Shown piece after piece: positions 25,911 to 34,250 of a DNA stretch of 36,248 nucleotides. The DNA lies in assembly GCA_040902425.1 (NCBI GenBank), contig JBBDXI010000034.1, positions 1 to 36,248 of the forward strand, read 5' to 3'. Numbering within the stretch: the first letter of the stretch is position 1; every line of letters begins with the position of its first letter. Under the pieces are notes generated by a model. The model was not told where the DNA came from, made no database searches, and worked only from the letters and a program-made list of their open reading frames with translations. Both the position numbers and the translations under genes were made by a program. This stretch comes from JBBDXI01 sp040902425. GTDB lineage: Bacteria; Planctomycetota; Phycisphaerae; Phycisphaerales; UBA1924.

Positions 25911-26249
25911 ATGACCCGTCTCGCCATCGCCATCCTCGCCGCCGCCGCCCTCGGCGGTTGCGCCTCCTCCCCCGTCGTCGGCACCTGGACCGGTCGCGGC
26001 GGCGCGGGCACCGCCCCGTTCTCATTCGGCAGCGTCTCGTTCGTCGGCGACCAGACCTTCACCGCCGAGGCCCGCTACGGCGGCAACATCCGCGTCCAGA
26101 GCGGCACGTGGTCCGCCCAGGGCGACCGCCTGATGCTCTCGACCAACGGCGCGCAGCGCGAGTACACGTACAAGGTCGAGGGCGGCGAGCTGGTCGTCAC
26201 CGAGCCCAAGTCCGGCCACTCGATCACGCTCGACCGCCTCAAGAAGTAA
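25911..26249 (+). CDS. Small predicted lipoprotein
   Basis: A 112-residue lipoprotein: MTRLAIAILAAAALGGC gives a good lipobox (LGGC) with lipidated Cys17. The mature part is beta-rich, with VVGTWTGRG at the start and SGTWSAQGDRLMLSTNG, then YTYKVEGGELVVTE. This is the alternating pattern of small lipocalin-like or copper-resistance-like beta barrels in which a variable is compared with a threshold term. I cannot assign a named family. AACGAGGAG stands about 10 nt before the ATG. The 228-nt gap behind ligD and the palindrome there suggest it has its own promoter. Its last 11 nt overlap the end of the convergent decarboxylase fragment. Confidence 0.78.
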   Translation: MTRLAIAILAAAALGGCASSPVVGTWTGRGGAGTAPFSFGSVSFVGDQTFTAEARYGGNIRVQSGTWSAQGDRLMLSTNGAQREYTYKVEGGELVVTEPKSGHSITLDRLKK

Positions 26250-27246
26250 CCCGCCGCGCGCCACCACGCGTGCCCCGGCTTGCCGCCACCGCCGGCGGCA
26301 ACCCAGGCAAGGTTCGATCAGGCCCGCGCCCGCGCTGCCCCCACGCGGCCCGCGCCGTCATCTCGTCCAGCGCCTCCTCGGCGCCGCGGTACAGCGCCTC
26401 GCACAGTTCCGACAGCACGTACCTCCCCCGTGCCTTGGATGCCCCATACCACGGGCTCATCAGCACGGACCGCAGCAGGAACACACCCTCCCGCTCGTAC
26501 TCCCGTTCGCTCACCCCCAGCCGCTCCAGCAGCGGCCCCACCGCCGACTGCGAGTACCGCGAGGCCGAGAGCGTCGTCCGGCTCACGAAGAAGGACCGGT
26601 CGTAGACCCGCTGCCCGGCCCCGAGCGTGAACCCCTCGTAGACCCGCCGGTTCAGGGCGTTGATCGCCCCCAGCCCCACGCCCTCACGCCCGGCCGGCAC
26701 GAACGCGTAGCACACGATGTTCGACCCCGGCGGGCACAGGCACACCGCCCTCACCCGCCGCCCCCCCGCCCGCCCGGCCCCCCCCGCCAGCGCGGGGTAG
26801 TTCTCCAACAGCGCGTGCAGCTCGCACGCGGCGCGGATCGTCTCCCGCATCAGCGCCCCGTGCCCCGAGGCGTCCAGCGGGATCAGCGAGTGGCTCAGCC
26901 ACACCGCCGCCGCCGCCGACCCCGGCCTGCTCCCCTCCAGCGTGTATGCGCCGATCCCCTCCGAGCGCCGCTCCGCTTCCACGCCCCCGGCGCTCTCGAC
27001 GATGTACGCCGCCTCCTGCCGCGCGATCGGCTTCACCAGGTCCGAGCGGAAGCACACCGCTCCCGCCGGGTACGGGATGTACCCCATCTTGTGCGGGTCC
27101 ACCGTGATCGAGTCGCACTCCCCCAGCCGCTCCAGCGCAGCGCACGCCGATCGCTCCGGCAGCCGCAGCGCGATGTCCAGCACCTCGCCCCCGACCCGCA
27201 CCGTCGCCACCGGCGCCCCGAGCCCCGCCCGGTCCGGCACCGTCAT
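26239..27246 (-). pseudogene. PLP-dependent decarboxylase, C-terminal part after a frameshift
   Basis: A 335-residue frame holding the second half of a group II PLP decarboxylase (glutamate/tyrosine/aromatic amino acid type). DSITVDPHKMGYIPYPAGAV contains the PLP-binding Lys53 in the DPHK motif, followed by ESAGGVEAERRSEG and TLEGSRPGSAAAAVW. The C-terminal domain starts at about residue 120. The opening MTVPDRAGL directly continues the preceding frame once one base is restored. Its ATG overlaps the stop of that frame as ATGA, so separate translation by coupling is conceivable. It lacks the substrate- and cofactor-contact residues encoded upstream, so it cannot work alone. Group II enzymes make amines from amino acids; the substrate is not predictable here. 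Confidence 0.75.
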
Positions 27247-28328
27247 CGTCCGCAGGTACCCCCCCGGTACGCCGCGTCCGCGTGCACCCAGAAGCTCCCC
27301 AGCCCCGCCGCCTCCCGGCGCGCCCGCAGGTCCAGGATCTCGTTCAACGGGTCGATCGCCCCCTCCTCGGTGCTCCCCACCACCGCCACCACCGCCAGCG
27401 GGTGCCGCCCCTCATCCTCGATCCGGTCCAGCACCGACGCCAGGTCGTCGGTCATCATCCGGAAGTCGCTGTCCACCCGCACCCGCGCCAGCGCCCGCCG
27501 CCCCAGACCCAGCACATCCAGCGCCTTCTCGAAGCAGTAGTGGTGCGTCTCGGGGACCACCAGCACCGGGCTCGATCCGACCGCCTCGAACACCGCGGCC
27601 GCCCCGCGCTCCACGATGCAGAACGGCGAGTCCAGGTACGCGCGGATCAGCCGCTGGGTCGTCTCCGGCCCCGCCCCCAGTGTCTCCTCCGCCTCCCGGA
27701 AGCACTCCGCCAGCGCCCGCAGCGTCTCGGACGGGCTCAGCCGCAGGCACCCCCGCGGCCCATCCGGCCACGCCGGCGCCGGCAGCCCCACCGCCCGCCG
27801 CATGTCCCGGATCACCATCGGCAGGTACCGCACCGTCCGCGCGACCCACAGGGCCTCCAGGTTCGCCACCGTCCCCCCGCCGGTCAGGTGCGCCCAGCAC
27901 GAGGGCCCGTACCCGAGCATCCGCGCGATCATCTGCGCCGCCTCGACCTCCAGCCGCACCGTCACCGGCGCCGACTCGAACGAGACGTTGTTGGGGTTGT
28001 AGAGCATCCCCGCGAACAGCCCCGCGATGCTCGGCAGCGTCTGCTCCGACAGCATGTGCGCCGCGTAGCGCGGGCTGTGGAACGGGAAGTCGTTCTTCAG
28101 CCGCCCCAGCAACTCGGTCAGCCGGTCCTCGAAGGCGTCGTGGAAGGGCTCCGCGGCGCGCTTGGCCGCCGAGTCGATGACGACCCCATCCTCGGGGAAG
28201 TAGTTCCTCCGCCACGAGTAGTAGTCCTGCACGATCCGCTGGAGAATGTGCGCGAAGCGGTCGCCGTTCTCGGCCTTCGGCCCGGCGAACCACCCGCTGA
28301 ACGTGGACGTCCCGGGGCGCGGTGTCAT
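27243..28328 (-). pseudogene. PLP-dependent decarboxylase, N-terminal part ending at a frameshift
   Basis: A 361-residue frame with the N-terminal and first half of the PLP domain of a group II decarboxylase: FPFHSPRYAAHMLSEQTLPS, NPNNVSFESAPVTVRLE, AHLTGGGTVANLEALW (cofactor phosphate region), VVPETHHYCFEKALDVLGLG with the His that stacks on PLP, and FWVHADAAYRGG with the Asp that pairs with the pyridine nitrogen. The frame ends a few codons later (TCGR-stop) just after a run of seven G on the gene strand. Adding one G joins it to the next frame as HADAAYRGGYLRTMTVP. The start at 28328 is the first ATG; the 153-nt gap behind it may hold the promoter. Either a recent mutation, a sequencing slip, or a genuine split. 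Confidence 0.75.
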
Positions 28329-28481
28329 TCCCCAGCCGCGTGCAACCCGGGTGCCATTCCGCTCCCCCGCAGCTCCGGGCGGGGGAGGTGGACGAGCGAA
28401 GCCAGGCCGGAGGGGCGCCCCACCCGCTTCTCTCCCCCGGGAATGCCCGGCCCTCAGCCGTCTCGAATGTGAGACGCGTCC

Positions 28482-29123
28482 TTACCTCGTCATCCCCGCC
28501 ATCATCCCGTCGAACGCCGGCGCCGCGGCCGCCATCCGCTCTGCCGGCCCCGTCATCTTCACGAAGATCAGCCCCCCGGGCGCCTCCACAATCGCCCCGT
28601 GCATCACCCACCCCTCCCGCACGGGCTCGTTCATCCCCACGTACGACCCGCGCAGCGTCACCGTCGTCACGTTCACGCCGCCCACCGCCTGCGACCTCAC
28701 CTCCGGCGTCGCCGGCTGCCCCGATGCATCCCGCACCTGCCCGGCCCAGCGCGCGATGTTGCCCTGCACGTCGCCACCCGCGGTCGAGAACACCGCCACG
28801 CACGCCCTCCCCGCATCCCCCGACGGGTCCGGCAGGTGCAGCTCCGCCGCACGCATCGCGTTCGCCGGCGGCATCTGCCGCCACCCCTCCGGGATCGGGA
28901 ACGTGAACCCCTGCACCGCCACCACGCCGCTGCCCTGCGCCGCTGCCGCCCCGGTCGCCGCCGCCGGCCCGGTCGCCGCGGGCGCTGGCGCACCGGTGGG
29001 AACCGCCGGCGGCCGACCCGCCGTGGGCGCCGGCGGCGGCGCCTTCGGCGGCACCGGCTTGCTGTCGCACGCGCCCACAATCACGACCGACGAAAGAACG
29101 ACGCCGGCGCCGAGGTACCTCAT
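28482..29123 (-). CDS. Predicted lipoprotein
   Basis: A 213-residue protein with a lipobox in MRYLGAGVVLSSVVIVGAC, lipidated at Cys19, then a long Pro/Ala/Thr-rich tether (about 22-68). The folded part contains GFTFPIPEGWRQMPPANAMRAAELHLP, then FSTAGGDVQGNIARWAGQV and GLIFVKMTGPAE. I recognise this pattern from planctomycete lipoproteins without known function; it resembles domains that report on small beta-sandwich folds. It follows ccmC by 23 nt on the same strand, so it may be the last gene of the ccm operon. The frame is open upstream through ccmC but that part is a shadow; the ATG gives a clean lipoprotein signal. Confidence 0.8.
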   Translation of the reverse strand: MRYLGAGVVLSSVVIVGACDSKPVPPKAPPPAPTAGRPPAVPTGAPAPAATGPAAATGAAAAQGSGVVAVQGFTFPIPEGWRQMPPANAMRAAELHLPDPSGDAGRACVAVFSTAGGDVQGNIARWAGQVRDASGQPATPEVRSQAVGGVNVTTVTLRGSYVGMNEPVREGWVMHGAIVEAPGGLIFVKMTGPAERMAAAAPAFDGMMAGMTR

Positions 29124-29146
29124 GCCCGCATGGTACCCGCGGGCTC

Positions 29147-29851
29147 TCACGCCGGCCGTGCCACGGCCCCGCCGCCGACATCCGCGGCAAGCCGCGCCGC
29201 CCTCCGTCCCGCCCGGTACCGCCACGCGATCAGCGCCAGGCACACCGTCGTGCCCGCCGCCAGCGAGACCGCCAGTGTGTGCTTCATCTCCGGCGCCAGC
29301 GCGATCGACGACGGGTGGATATCCGGGAGCAGCTTCACCGACAGGTACACCAGCGGCACATCCAGGAACGCCACGATCCCGTACACCGCGCAGACCATCG
29401 CCCGCCGCTGCCACCCCCCGCCCTCCGCCCCCGCGAGCGCCGGGCGCACCGCCAGGTACGACACGTACAGCAGCCACAGCACCAGGCTGAACGTCAGCCG
29501 CGGGCTCCACGTCCACCACACCCCCCACGCGCTCTTCGCCCACACCATCCCGGTGATCAGCACGACCGTGCAGTACAGCACCGTCACCTGCGCCGCCGCG
29601 CACGCCAGGTCGTCCCACTCCCGGCGCCGGCTCCCGATGTACCCCACGCTCCCGACGAACACGACCAGCGCCGCCAGGAAGGTGTCGATCGCCGCGGGGA
29701 AGTGCAGGTAGAAGATCTTCTGCGCCGGCCCCATCGTCGCCTCGACCGGCGCGTACCAGGCCGCCATCGCCGCCGCCGCCGCCACCAGCAGCGCACTCGC
29801 CCCCCATACCAGCCGTCGCGGGAAGTTCTCAATGGACCGCAGGAGCGTCAT
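29147..29851 (-). CDS. ccmC: Cytochrome c maturation heme-handling protein CcmC
   Basis: A 234-residue membrane protein with six predicted helices. The periplasmic WWD motif WGVWWTWSPRLT binds heme; the usual WDPRLT Asp is Ser here. Heme-ligand His are expected in FYLHFPAA and PEMKHTLAV, on either side of it. CcmC presents heme to CcmE, forming the covalent heme-CcmE intermediate with the help of CcmAB. It starts 8 nt after ccmB, and the order ccmE-F-A-B-C is consistent with one transcript. No ccmD, ccmG or ccmH is in the window. Confidence 0.93.
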   Translation of the reverse strand: MTLLRSIENFPRRLVWGASALLVAAAAAMAAWYAPVEATMGPAQKIFYLHFPAAIDTFLAALVVFVGSVGYIGSRRREWDDLACAAAQVTVLYCTVVLITGMVWAKSAWGVWWTWSPRLTFSLVLWLLYVSYLAVRPALAGAEGGGWQRRAMVCAVYGIVAFLDVPLVYLSVKLLPDIHPSSIALAPEMKHTLAVSLAAGTTVCLALIAWRYRAGRRAARLAADVGGGAVARPA

Positions 29852-29859
29852 GGATCACC

Positions 29860-30540
29860 TCACGCCTCGAGGACCACGCCGTAGAGCAGCCACCCCGTCA
29901 CGATGAACAGCACATCCAGCGCCACCACCACCGCCCCCGCCGGCGGCCCCCCGGCCGGCCCCGCCCCCATCACCGACATCACCTGCACCGTCGAGGCCAG
30001 GACCAGCGGCGCGCACAGCGGGAGCACCAGCAGCGCCAGCGCCCCGCCCCCCAGCCGCCCCGCCGACAGCGCCCCGGACAGCAGCGTCCCCGCCGCCGCC
30101 AGCCCCACCAGCCCCAGCACCACCGCCCACGCCAACTCCGCGGCCGCACCCACCCCGGCCACCCCCGCGCTCATCAGCACCAGCCCCACCGGGGTCACCA
30201 CCGCAGCCAGCGCCAGCAGCAGCACCAGGTTCGTCAGAAGCTTCCCGGCGTAGACCGCCCCCCGGGCGACCGGCGACAGCAGCACCGCCGACACCGCGTC
30301 ATCCGCCCGCTCCGCCGCCATCGTCCGCTCGAAGATCAGCACGCCCCCGAACAGGTACGCCGCCCACACCACCGCCCCGACTCGCGCGCCCGGGGCCCCC
30401 CCCCCCCCCCCAAGGCCCCCCGCCAGCAACCCCACCGTCAGCACCCCCAGCGCGGTCGCCAGCACCACCCCCTGCCGGGCCCGCGCCTCGATCAGCAGGT
30501 CCTTCCGCACCAGCAGCAGCGTGTCCGCCAGCGCCCTCAT
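29860..30540 (-). CDS. ccmB: Heme exporter membrane subunit CcmB
   Basis: A 226-residue inner-membrane protein with about six helices and the CcmB start LLLVRKDLLIEARARQGV, then FERTMAAERADDAVSAVLLSPV, a family block near the cytosolic coupling helix. It partners CcmA as the transport-like ABC module that releases heme-loaded CcmE from CcmC. Its ATG overlaps the ccmA stop as ATGA. A run of 16 G on the coding strand lies at codons 44-49 and encodes Gly residues; a slip of one base would truncate the protein. Confidence 0.92.
   Translation of the reverse strand: MRALADTLLLVRKDLLIEARARQGVVLATALGVLTVGLLAGGLGGGGGAPGARVGAVVWAAYLFGGVLIFERTMAAERADDAVSAVLLSPVARGAVYAGKLLTNLVLLLALAAVVTPVGLVLMSAGVAGVGAAAELAWAVVLGLVGLAAAGTLLSGALSAGRLGGGALALLVLPLCAPLVLASTVQVMSVMGAGPAGGPPAGAVVVALDVLFIVTGWLLYGVVLEA
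30396..30411. repeat. Mononucleotide tract C16/G16 inside ccmB
   Basis: Sixteen consecutive C on the + strand, read as G16 in ccmB, encoding five Gly codons plus the first base of the next codon. Such tracts are classic sites of slipped-strand mispairing and also of sequencing error. The current length keeps ccmB in frame. Confidence 0.9.
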
Positions 30541-31343
30541 GCCGCCTCCTCCGCGCCACGGGCCGCTTGCCCGGGTGCCACGGGCGTGCCGTCTTCGGCT
30601 CGCCCGTCCCGCCATCCCGTTCCCCCCGCCATCCAGTCCGTCACCACCCCAGCCTCCCCCTCCATCGCCACCCGCCCCTCGCGCAGCACCACCGCCCGCT
30701 CCGCCAGCCCCCGCGCCCGCCCTAGGTCGTGACCCGAGAAGACCACCGCCGCACCCTCCGAGGCCACGCGCAGCAGGCGCGCCCCCAGCCACTCGGCCGA
30801 CGCCACGTCGAGCCCCGTGAACGGCTCATCCGCCAGCAGCAGCGCCGGCGAATGCAGCATCGCCCGCGCGATCGCCGCGCGCTGCGCCATCCCCCGGCTC
30901 AGCACGCCCACCTGCTCCCGCGCCACGCCGGCGAGCCCCATCTCCTCCACCAGCGCCGCCGCCCGCCCCCGCGCTGTCCCGTGCAGCCGCGCGAACAGCT
31001 CCAGGTTCTCCATCACCGTCAGGTCCCGGTACAGCATCACCTGGTGCCCGATGAACCCGATCCGCCCGCGGATGTCCGGCTCCGGGCGCGCCGGCGCACC
31101 GAACAGCTCCAGCGCCCCCTCGCTCGGCCGCACCAGCATCGCCAGCGCCCGCAGCAGCGTCGTCTTCCCGGCGCCGTTGGCCCCGAGCAGCGCCGTGATC
31201 CCGCCCGCGGGCACGCTCAGGTCCACCCCGCATAGCACCCGCCGGTCCCCGAGGCGCACCCCCAGCCCCCGTGCGCGCACCACCACCTCCGGCAGGTCGA
31301 GCTGCGCCGGCCCGCCGCGGACGATGGCGGCGGCCGCCGTCAT
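30537..31343 (-). CDS. ccmA: Heme exporter ATP-binding protein CcmA
   Basis: A 268-residue ABC ATPase. Walker A is GANGAGKTT, the signature is LSRGMAQR (with an R in the C-loop, as in CcmA proteins), Walker B is LLLADEPFTGLD, and a switch His is in VFSGHD. Working with CcmB, it releases heme-CcmE from CcmC at the cost of ATP. The C-terminal extension (about 240-268) is rich in Gly/Ala/Glu. Its ATG overlaps the ccmF stop and its stop overlaps the ccmB start, both as ATGA, showing tight translational coupling. Confidence 0.93.
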   Translation of the reverse strand: MTAAAAIVRGGPAQLDLPEVVVRARGLGVRLGDRRVLCGVDLSVPAGGITALLGANGAGKTTLLRALAMLVRPSEGALELFGAPARPEPDIRGRIGFIGHQVMLYRDLTVMENLELFARLHGTARGRAAALVEEMGLAGVAREQVGVLSRGMAQRAAIARAMLHSPALLLADEPFTGLDVASAEWLGARLLRVASEGAAVVFSGHDLGRARGLAERAVVLREGRVAMEGEAGVVTDWMAGGTGWRDGRAEDGTPVAPGQAARGAEEAA

Positions 31344-33388
31344 GGTCCACCCCCGGTGCCCGCCGCGCGCGCGGCCGTCCGCCGCCGCCCCGCGCCGCCG
31401 CGGCGCGCGCCCCCACCCCCCCCCTGCGCGCCCCCCCCGCGGCGGGGCCCCGGGCGCAGGCACACCACGCCGCCAGCGCCGATCACCGCCGCCCCGGTCC
31501 ACACCCACGCCATCATCGGGATCGCGCGGACCTGCACCGTCGCCACCTCGCCCCCCTCGGTCCAGTCCAGCAGCACGAGCATCAGGTCGCCGCGCCACGT
31601 GCTCCGCAGCCCCACCTCGCTGACCGGCTGGTCCGGCGTGCGGTCGTAGTACCGCCGCTCCGCCGCGAGCGAAGCCCCGTCCGCGAGCGTGAACGCCGCG
31701 CGGGCCGCGGTGTAGTTCTCGCCCCGCGCCCGCTTCACCCCGTCGAACCGCGCGGCCTGGCCCCCAACGCTCACGCTCTCCCCCCGCCGCACCGTCCCCG
31801 CCGTCTCCGCCGCGAACACGCTCGACCCCACCACGCCCGCCATCATCAGCAGCAGCCCCAGGTGCGCCAACTGCCCGCCGTACCGCCGGTGGTTGCTGTC
31901 CACCACGCGCAGCAGCGAACCGATCGCGCCGAACCCCGTCGCCCGCGCGAACCCCCGCACCGTCGTCACCAGGTCTGTGCCGACCGCCGCCACGCCCACG
32001 ACCAGCGCCAGCACGCACGCGAGCCCCGCAGGGTGCCGCAGACCCAGCAGCAACGCTGCGCCCGCCGCGCCCACCCCGGCCGCCACCGGAACCGCCGCCG
32101 CACGCCCCAGCCCCCGGAGCGCCGTCGCCCCGTACGCCAGCAGGGGCGAGAGCGCCAGCAGCGCCACGATCCCCAGCCCGATCGGCGCCACGGTCCTTAT
32201 GTAGAACGGCACGCCCACCCCCACACGCCCCTCGGCCCCCGCCACCAGCGGCAGCAACGTCCCCGCGCCCACCGAGGCCGCCGCCATCACCAGCAGGATG
32301 TTCCCCGCCAGCACCGCTCCCTCGCGGCTCAGCATCCCCCCCGCGCGTCGCTCCGCCGTTAGAAGCGCCCGGCGGTGCCACGCCAGCGCGCCGGCCCCCG
32401 CCCCCAGTGCCGCCATCAGCCCCAGGAACCACGCCCCCAGCTCCGGCCGCGCGAACGAGTGCACCGACGCCACCGACCCCGCCCGCGTCACCCACGCCCC
32501 CACCAGCGAGAGCAGGAACGTCGCGCCCGCCAGCGCCACCGTCCACCCCTTCAGCACGCCCCGGTGCTGGTGCACCGCCATCGAGTGCAGGAGCGCGGTC
32601 CCCGTCAGCCACGGCAGGAGCGCCGCGTTCTCCACCGGGTCCCACGCCCAGTAGCCGCCCCAGCCCTGCTCCACGTACGCCCATCGCATCCCCAGCACGA
32701 TCCCCGCCCCCAGGCTCAGCCACGCCCCCAGGGCCCACCGCCGCGCCGGCCTCAGCCACGCCGCATCGCCGTCCCCGCGCGCCAGCGCCCCAATCGCCAG
32801 CGCGAACGGGGCGCCCGAGGCCGCGTACCCCAGCATCAGCAGCGGCGGGTGCACCACCATCGCCCAATACTGCAGCTGCGGGTGCAGCCCCCGCCCCTCC
32901 GCCGCCGGCTCAGCCAGCACCCGGAACGGGTCCGCCCCCGCAAGCATGAGCGCCGCGAAGAACCCACCGAGCACCGCGAACACCGCGATCACCGCGGCCT
33001 CCGACCGTGCCGCCGACCTGGCCGCCTCTGGGGCCGGGCCGGTGCGACGCCCCCACACCACCGCGCCCCCCACCAGCGCCAGCATCGTCGCCCACAGCAG
33101 GAGGCTCCCCTCCTGCCCCGCCCAGAACGCCGCCAGCCGCAGCGGCCACGCCAGCCCGCGCTCCGAGTGCGCCGCGATGTACGCCAGCCGAAAGTCATCC
33201 CTCGCCAGGCCGATCAACAGAACCGCCGCGGCGCTGACCAGCCCCAGCGCGCAGACGGTGAACCCCGCCCGCGCTGCGCCCAGCGGCCGCACTCCCCCCC
33301 GAGCCGCCGCTGCCGCGCACGCCCCGACCGACCCGGCAGCGCCCGCGAGGGCCAGGCCGAGCGCAGCGCTCCCGATCCAGGGGCTCAC
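31340..33388 (-). CDS. ccmF: Heme lyase CcmF
   Basis: A 682-residue polytopic protein of about fourteen helices, the holocytochrome c synthetase. The WWD heme-binding motif is GYWAWDPVENAALLPWLTGT, with flanking histidines in PQLQYWAMVVHPPLLMLGY and HSMAVHQHRGVLKGW; the periplasmic C-terminal domain ends with a Gly/Arg-rich tail. I start at GTG 33388 because it overlaps the ccmE stop as GTGA, matching the 4-nt overlaps elsewhere in this operon; an ATG 16 codons earlier would overlap ccmE by 52 nt. It accepts heme from CcmE and attaches it to CXXCH sites such as those in the cytochrome divergent from this operon. Confidence 0.93.
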   Translation of the reverse strand: MSPWIGSAALGLALAGAAGSVGACAAAAARGGVRPLGAARAGFTVCALGLVSAAAVLLIGLARDDFRLAYIAAHSERGLAWPLRLAAFWAGQEGSLLLWATMLALVGGAVVWGRRTGPAPEAARSAARSEAAVIAVFAVLGGFFAALMLAGADPFRVLAEPAAEGRGLHPQLQYWAMVVHPPLLMLGYAASGAPFALAIGALARGDGDAAWLRPARRWALGAWLSLGAGIVLGMRWAYVEQGWGGYWAWDPVENAALLPWLTGTALLHSMAVHQHRGVLKGWTVALAGATFLLSLVGAWVTRAGSVASVHSFARPELGAWFLGLMAALGAGAGALAWHRRALLTAERRAGGMLSREGAVLAGNILLVMAAASVGAGTLLPLVAGAEGRVGVGVPFYIRTVAPIGLGIVALLALSPLLAYGATALRGLGRAAAVPVAAGVGAAGAALLLGLRHPAGLACVLALVVGVAAVGTDLVTTVRGFARATGFGAIGSLLRVVDSNHRRYGGQLAHLGLLLMMAGVVGSSVFAAETAGTVRRGESVSVGGQAARFDGVKRARGENYTAARAAFTLADGASLAAERRYYDRTPDQPVSEVGLRSTWRGDLMLVLLDWTEGGEVATVQVRAIPMMAWVWTGAAVIGAGGVVCLRPGPRRGGGAQGGGGGARRGGAGRRRTAARAAGTGGGP

Positions 33389-33783
33389 GGGGCGCCCCCG
33401 CCCTGAGCGCTGCCCGCCTCGTACTTGCTCGCGCACTTGGTCATGATCAGGTCCGCGCGGAAGGGCCCATCGCCGTCGCGCTCCCCTTCGACCACCACCG
33501 GCTTGCCCTCAGCGAACAGGTCCGGCACCGCCCCGCGGTACTCGACCACCAGTTCGCGCTCCTCGCCCACCAGCGTGAACCGCGCCGCCAGCCCCGCCCG
33601 GTCCACCTCCGGCCCCGGGCCCACCGTCCCGTGCACCCGCGCTCGCCCGACCCCCGCGCCCGCCACGTACTCATCCACCGACCGGTAGTACACCCACCCG
33701 GACGATGCCGCCAGCGCTAGGTACGCCCCAGCGCCCCCGAGCGCCGCAAGGCCGACGACGAGTTTCAGGACGGGCGCGCGCAT
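33385..33783 (-). CDS. ccmE: Heme chaperone CcmE, CXXXY type
   Basis: A 132-residue periplasmic heme chaperone: an N-terminal membrane anchor (about 7-26), then the OB-fold domain with VHGTVGPG, FTLVGEERELVVEYRGAVPDLFAEGKPVVVEG and FRADLIMTKCASKY. The heme attachment site is CASKY (Cys117 to Tyr121), not the HXXXY of Escherichia coli CcmE. CXXXY CcmE proteins are known from sulfate reducers and archaea and belong to the variant System I*, where CcmH is absent. It is the first gene of the ccm operon. An imperfect inverted repeat covers the region just upstream of its ATG. Confidence 0.92.
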   Translation of the reverse strand: MRAPVLKLVVGLAALGGAGAYLALAASSGWVYYRSVDEYVAGAGVGRARVHGTVGPGPEVDRAGLAARFTLVGEERELVVEYRGAVPDLFAEGKPVVVEGERDGDGPFRADLIMTKCASKYEAGSAQGGGAP

Positions 33784-34250
33784 GATCGCTCCGGCCTCCC
33801 CCGGCGAGCAACGATCGTGCCACCCCCCGCGCCACCCCCGCCCGCCCCGTGCCACCGCTCTGTGGACCACGTCGGTGCCCTTCAGAGCACCACCCACGCG
33901 CCGCCATCCAGCGAGGCCCGCACTGATTCCCGCTCCTGAGAATTGACCCCGCGGCCGTTTCCCGCGCGCGAGAGTCAGCCGCGCGCGCCCGTTCGCGCGG
34001 GCGAGCGTCTCCACCCCTGCTCGCGTCTTCGGACCTTGGGAGGCGCCGGGCTCGCCTGTTTCCCGCCCGCGGGAGCAGCCCCGCCACTATGCCGCGTTTT
34101 CAGGCTGGAAACCGCGATGTTCTCGCTCCGCGGCCCCGCGCCGAGTGGTACGCCCCTTGCTTCATGGTCACCCGTCAGCACGGCGGCCGCGGGGCCGGAA
34201 GGTCCGACCCGAAGCCGCGTCCGCCAGAGCCCTCCCGAAAGGGGCAGCCA
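33784..34250. other. Divergent intergenic region between ccmE and the cytochrome c gene
   Basis: 467 nt with no recognisable gene; it must carry the promoters of both the leftward ccm operon and the rightward cytochrome/NHL genes. It holds an imperfect inverted repeat beside the ccmE start (33784-33817; GATCG...CGATC ends), and the 12-mer GATCGTGCCACC, also found in the LigD linker. A second GTGCCACCG follows about 30 nt on. A GC-rich hairpin GCCCG/CGGGC lies near 34000. I see no convincing sigma-factor site. Confidence 0.55.

Noticed and set aside
28459..28476. CGTCTC-GAATGT-GAGACG hairpin between the lipoprotein and the decarboxylase
   Set aside because: Six-base stem without a T tract; too weak to call a terminator or operator.
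29124..29807. N-terminal extension of the lipoprotein at 28482-29123 through ccmC
   Set aside because: The extension overlaps ccmC in another frame, and the internal ATG at 29123 begins a good lipoprotein signal.
31344..32867. N-terminal extension of ccmA through ccmF
   Set aside because: CcmF motifs (WWD, helices) fill this region in another frame; ccmA starts at the ATGA overlap.
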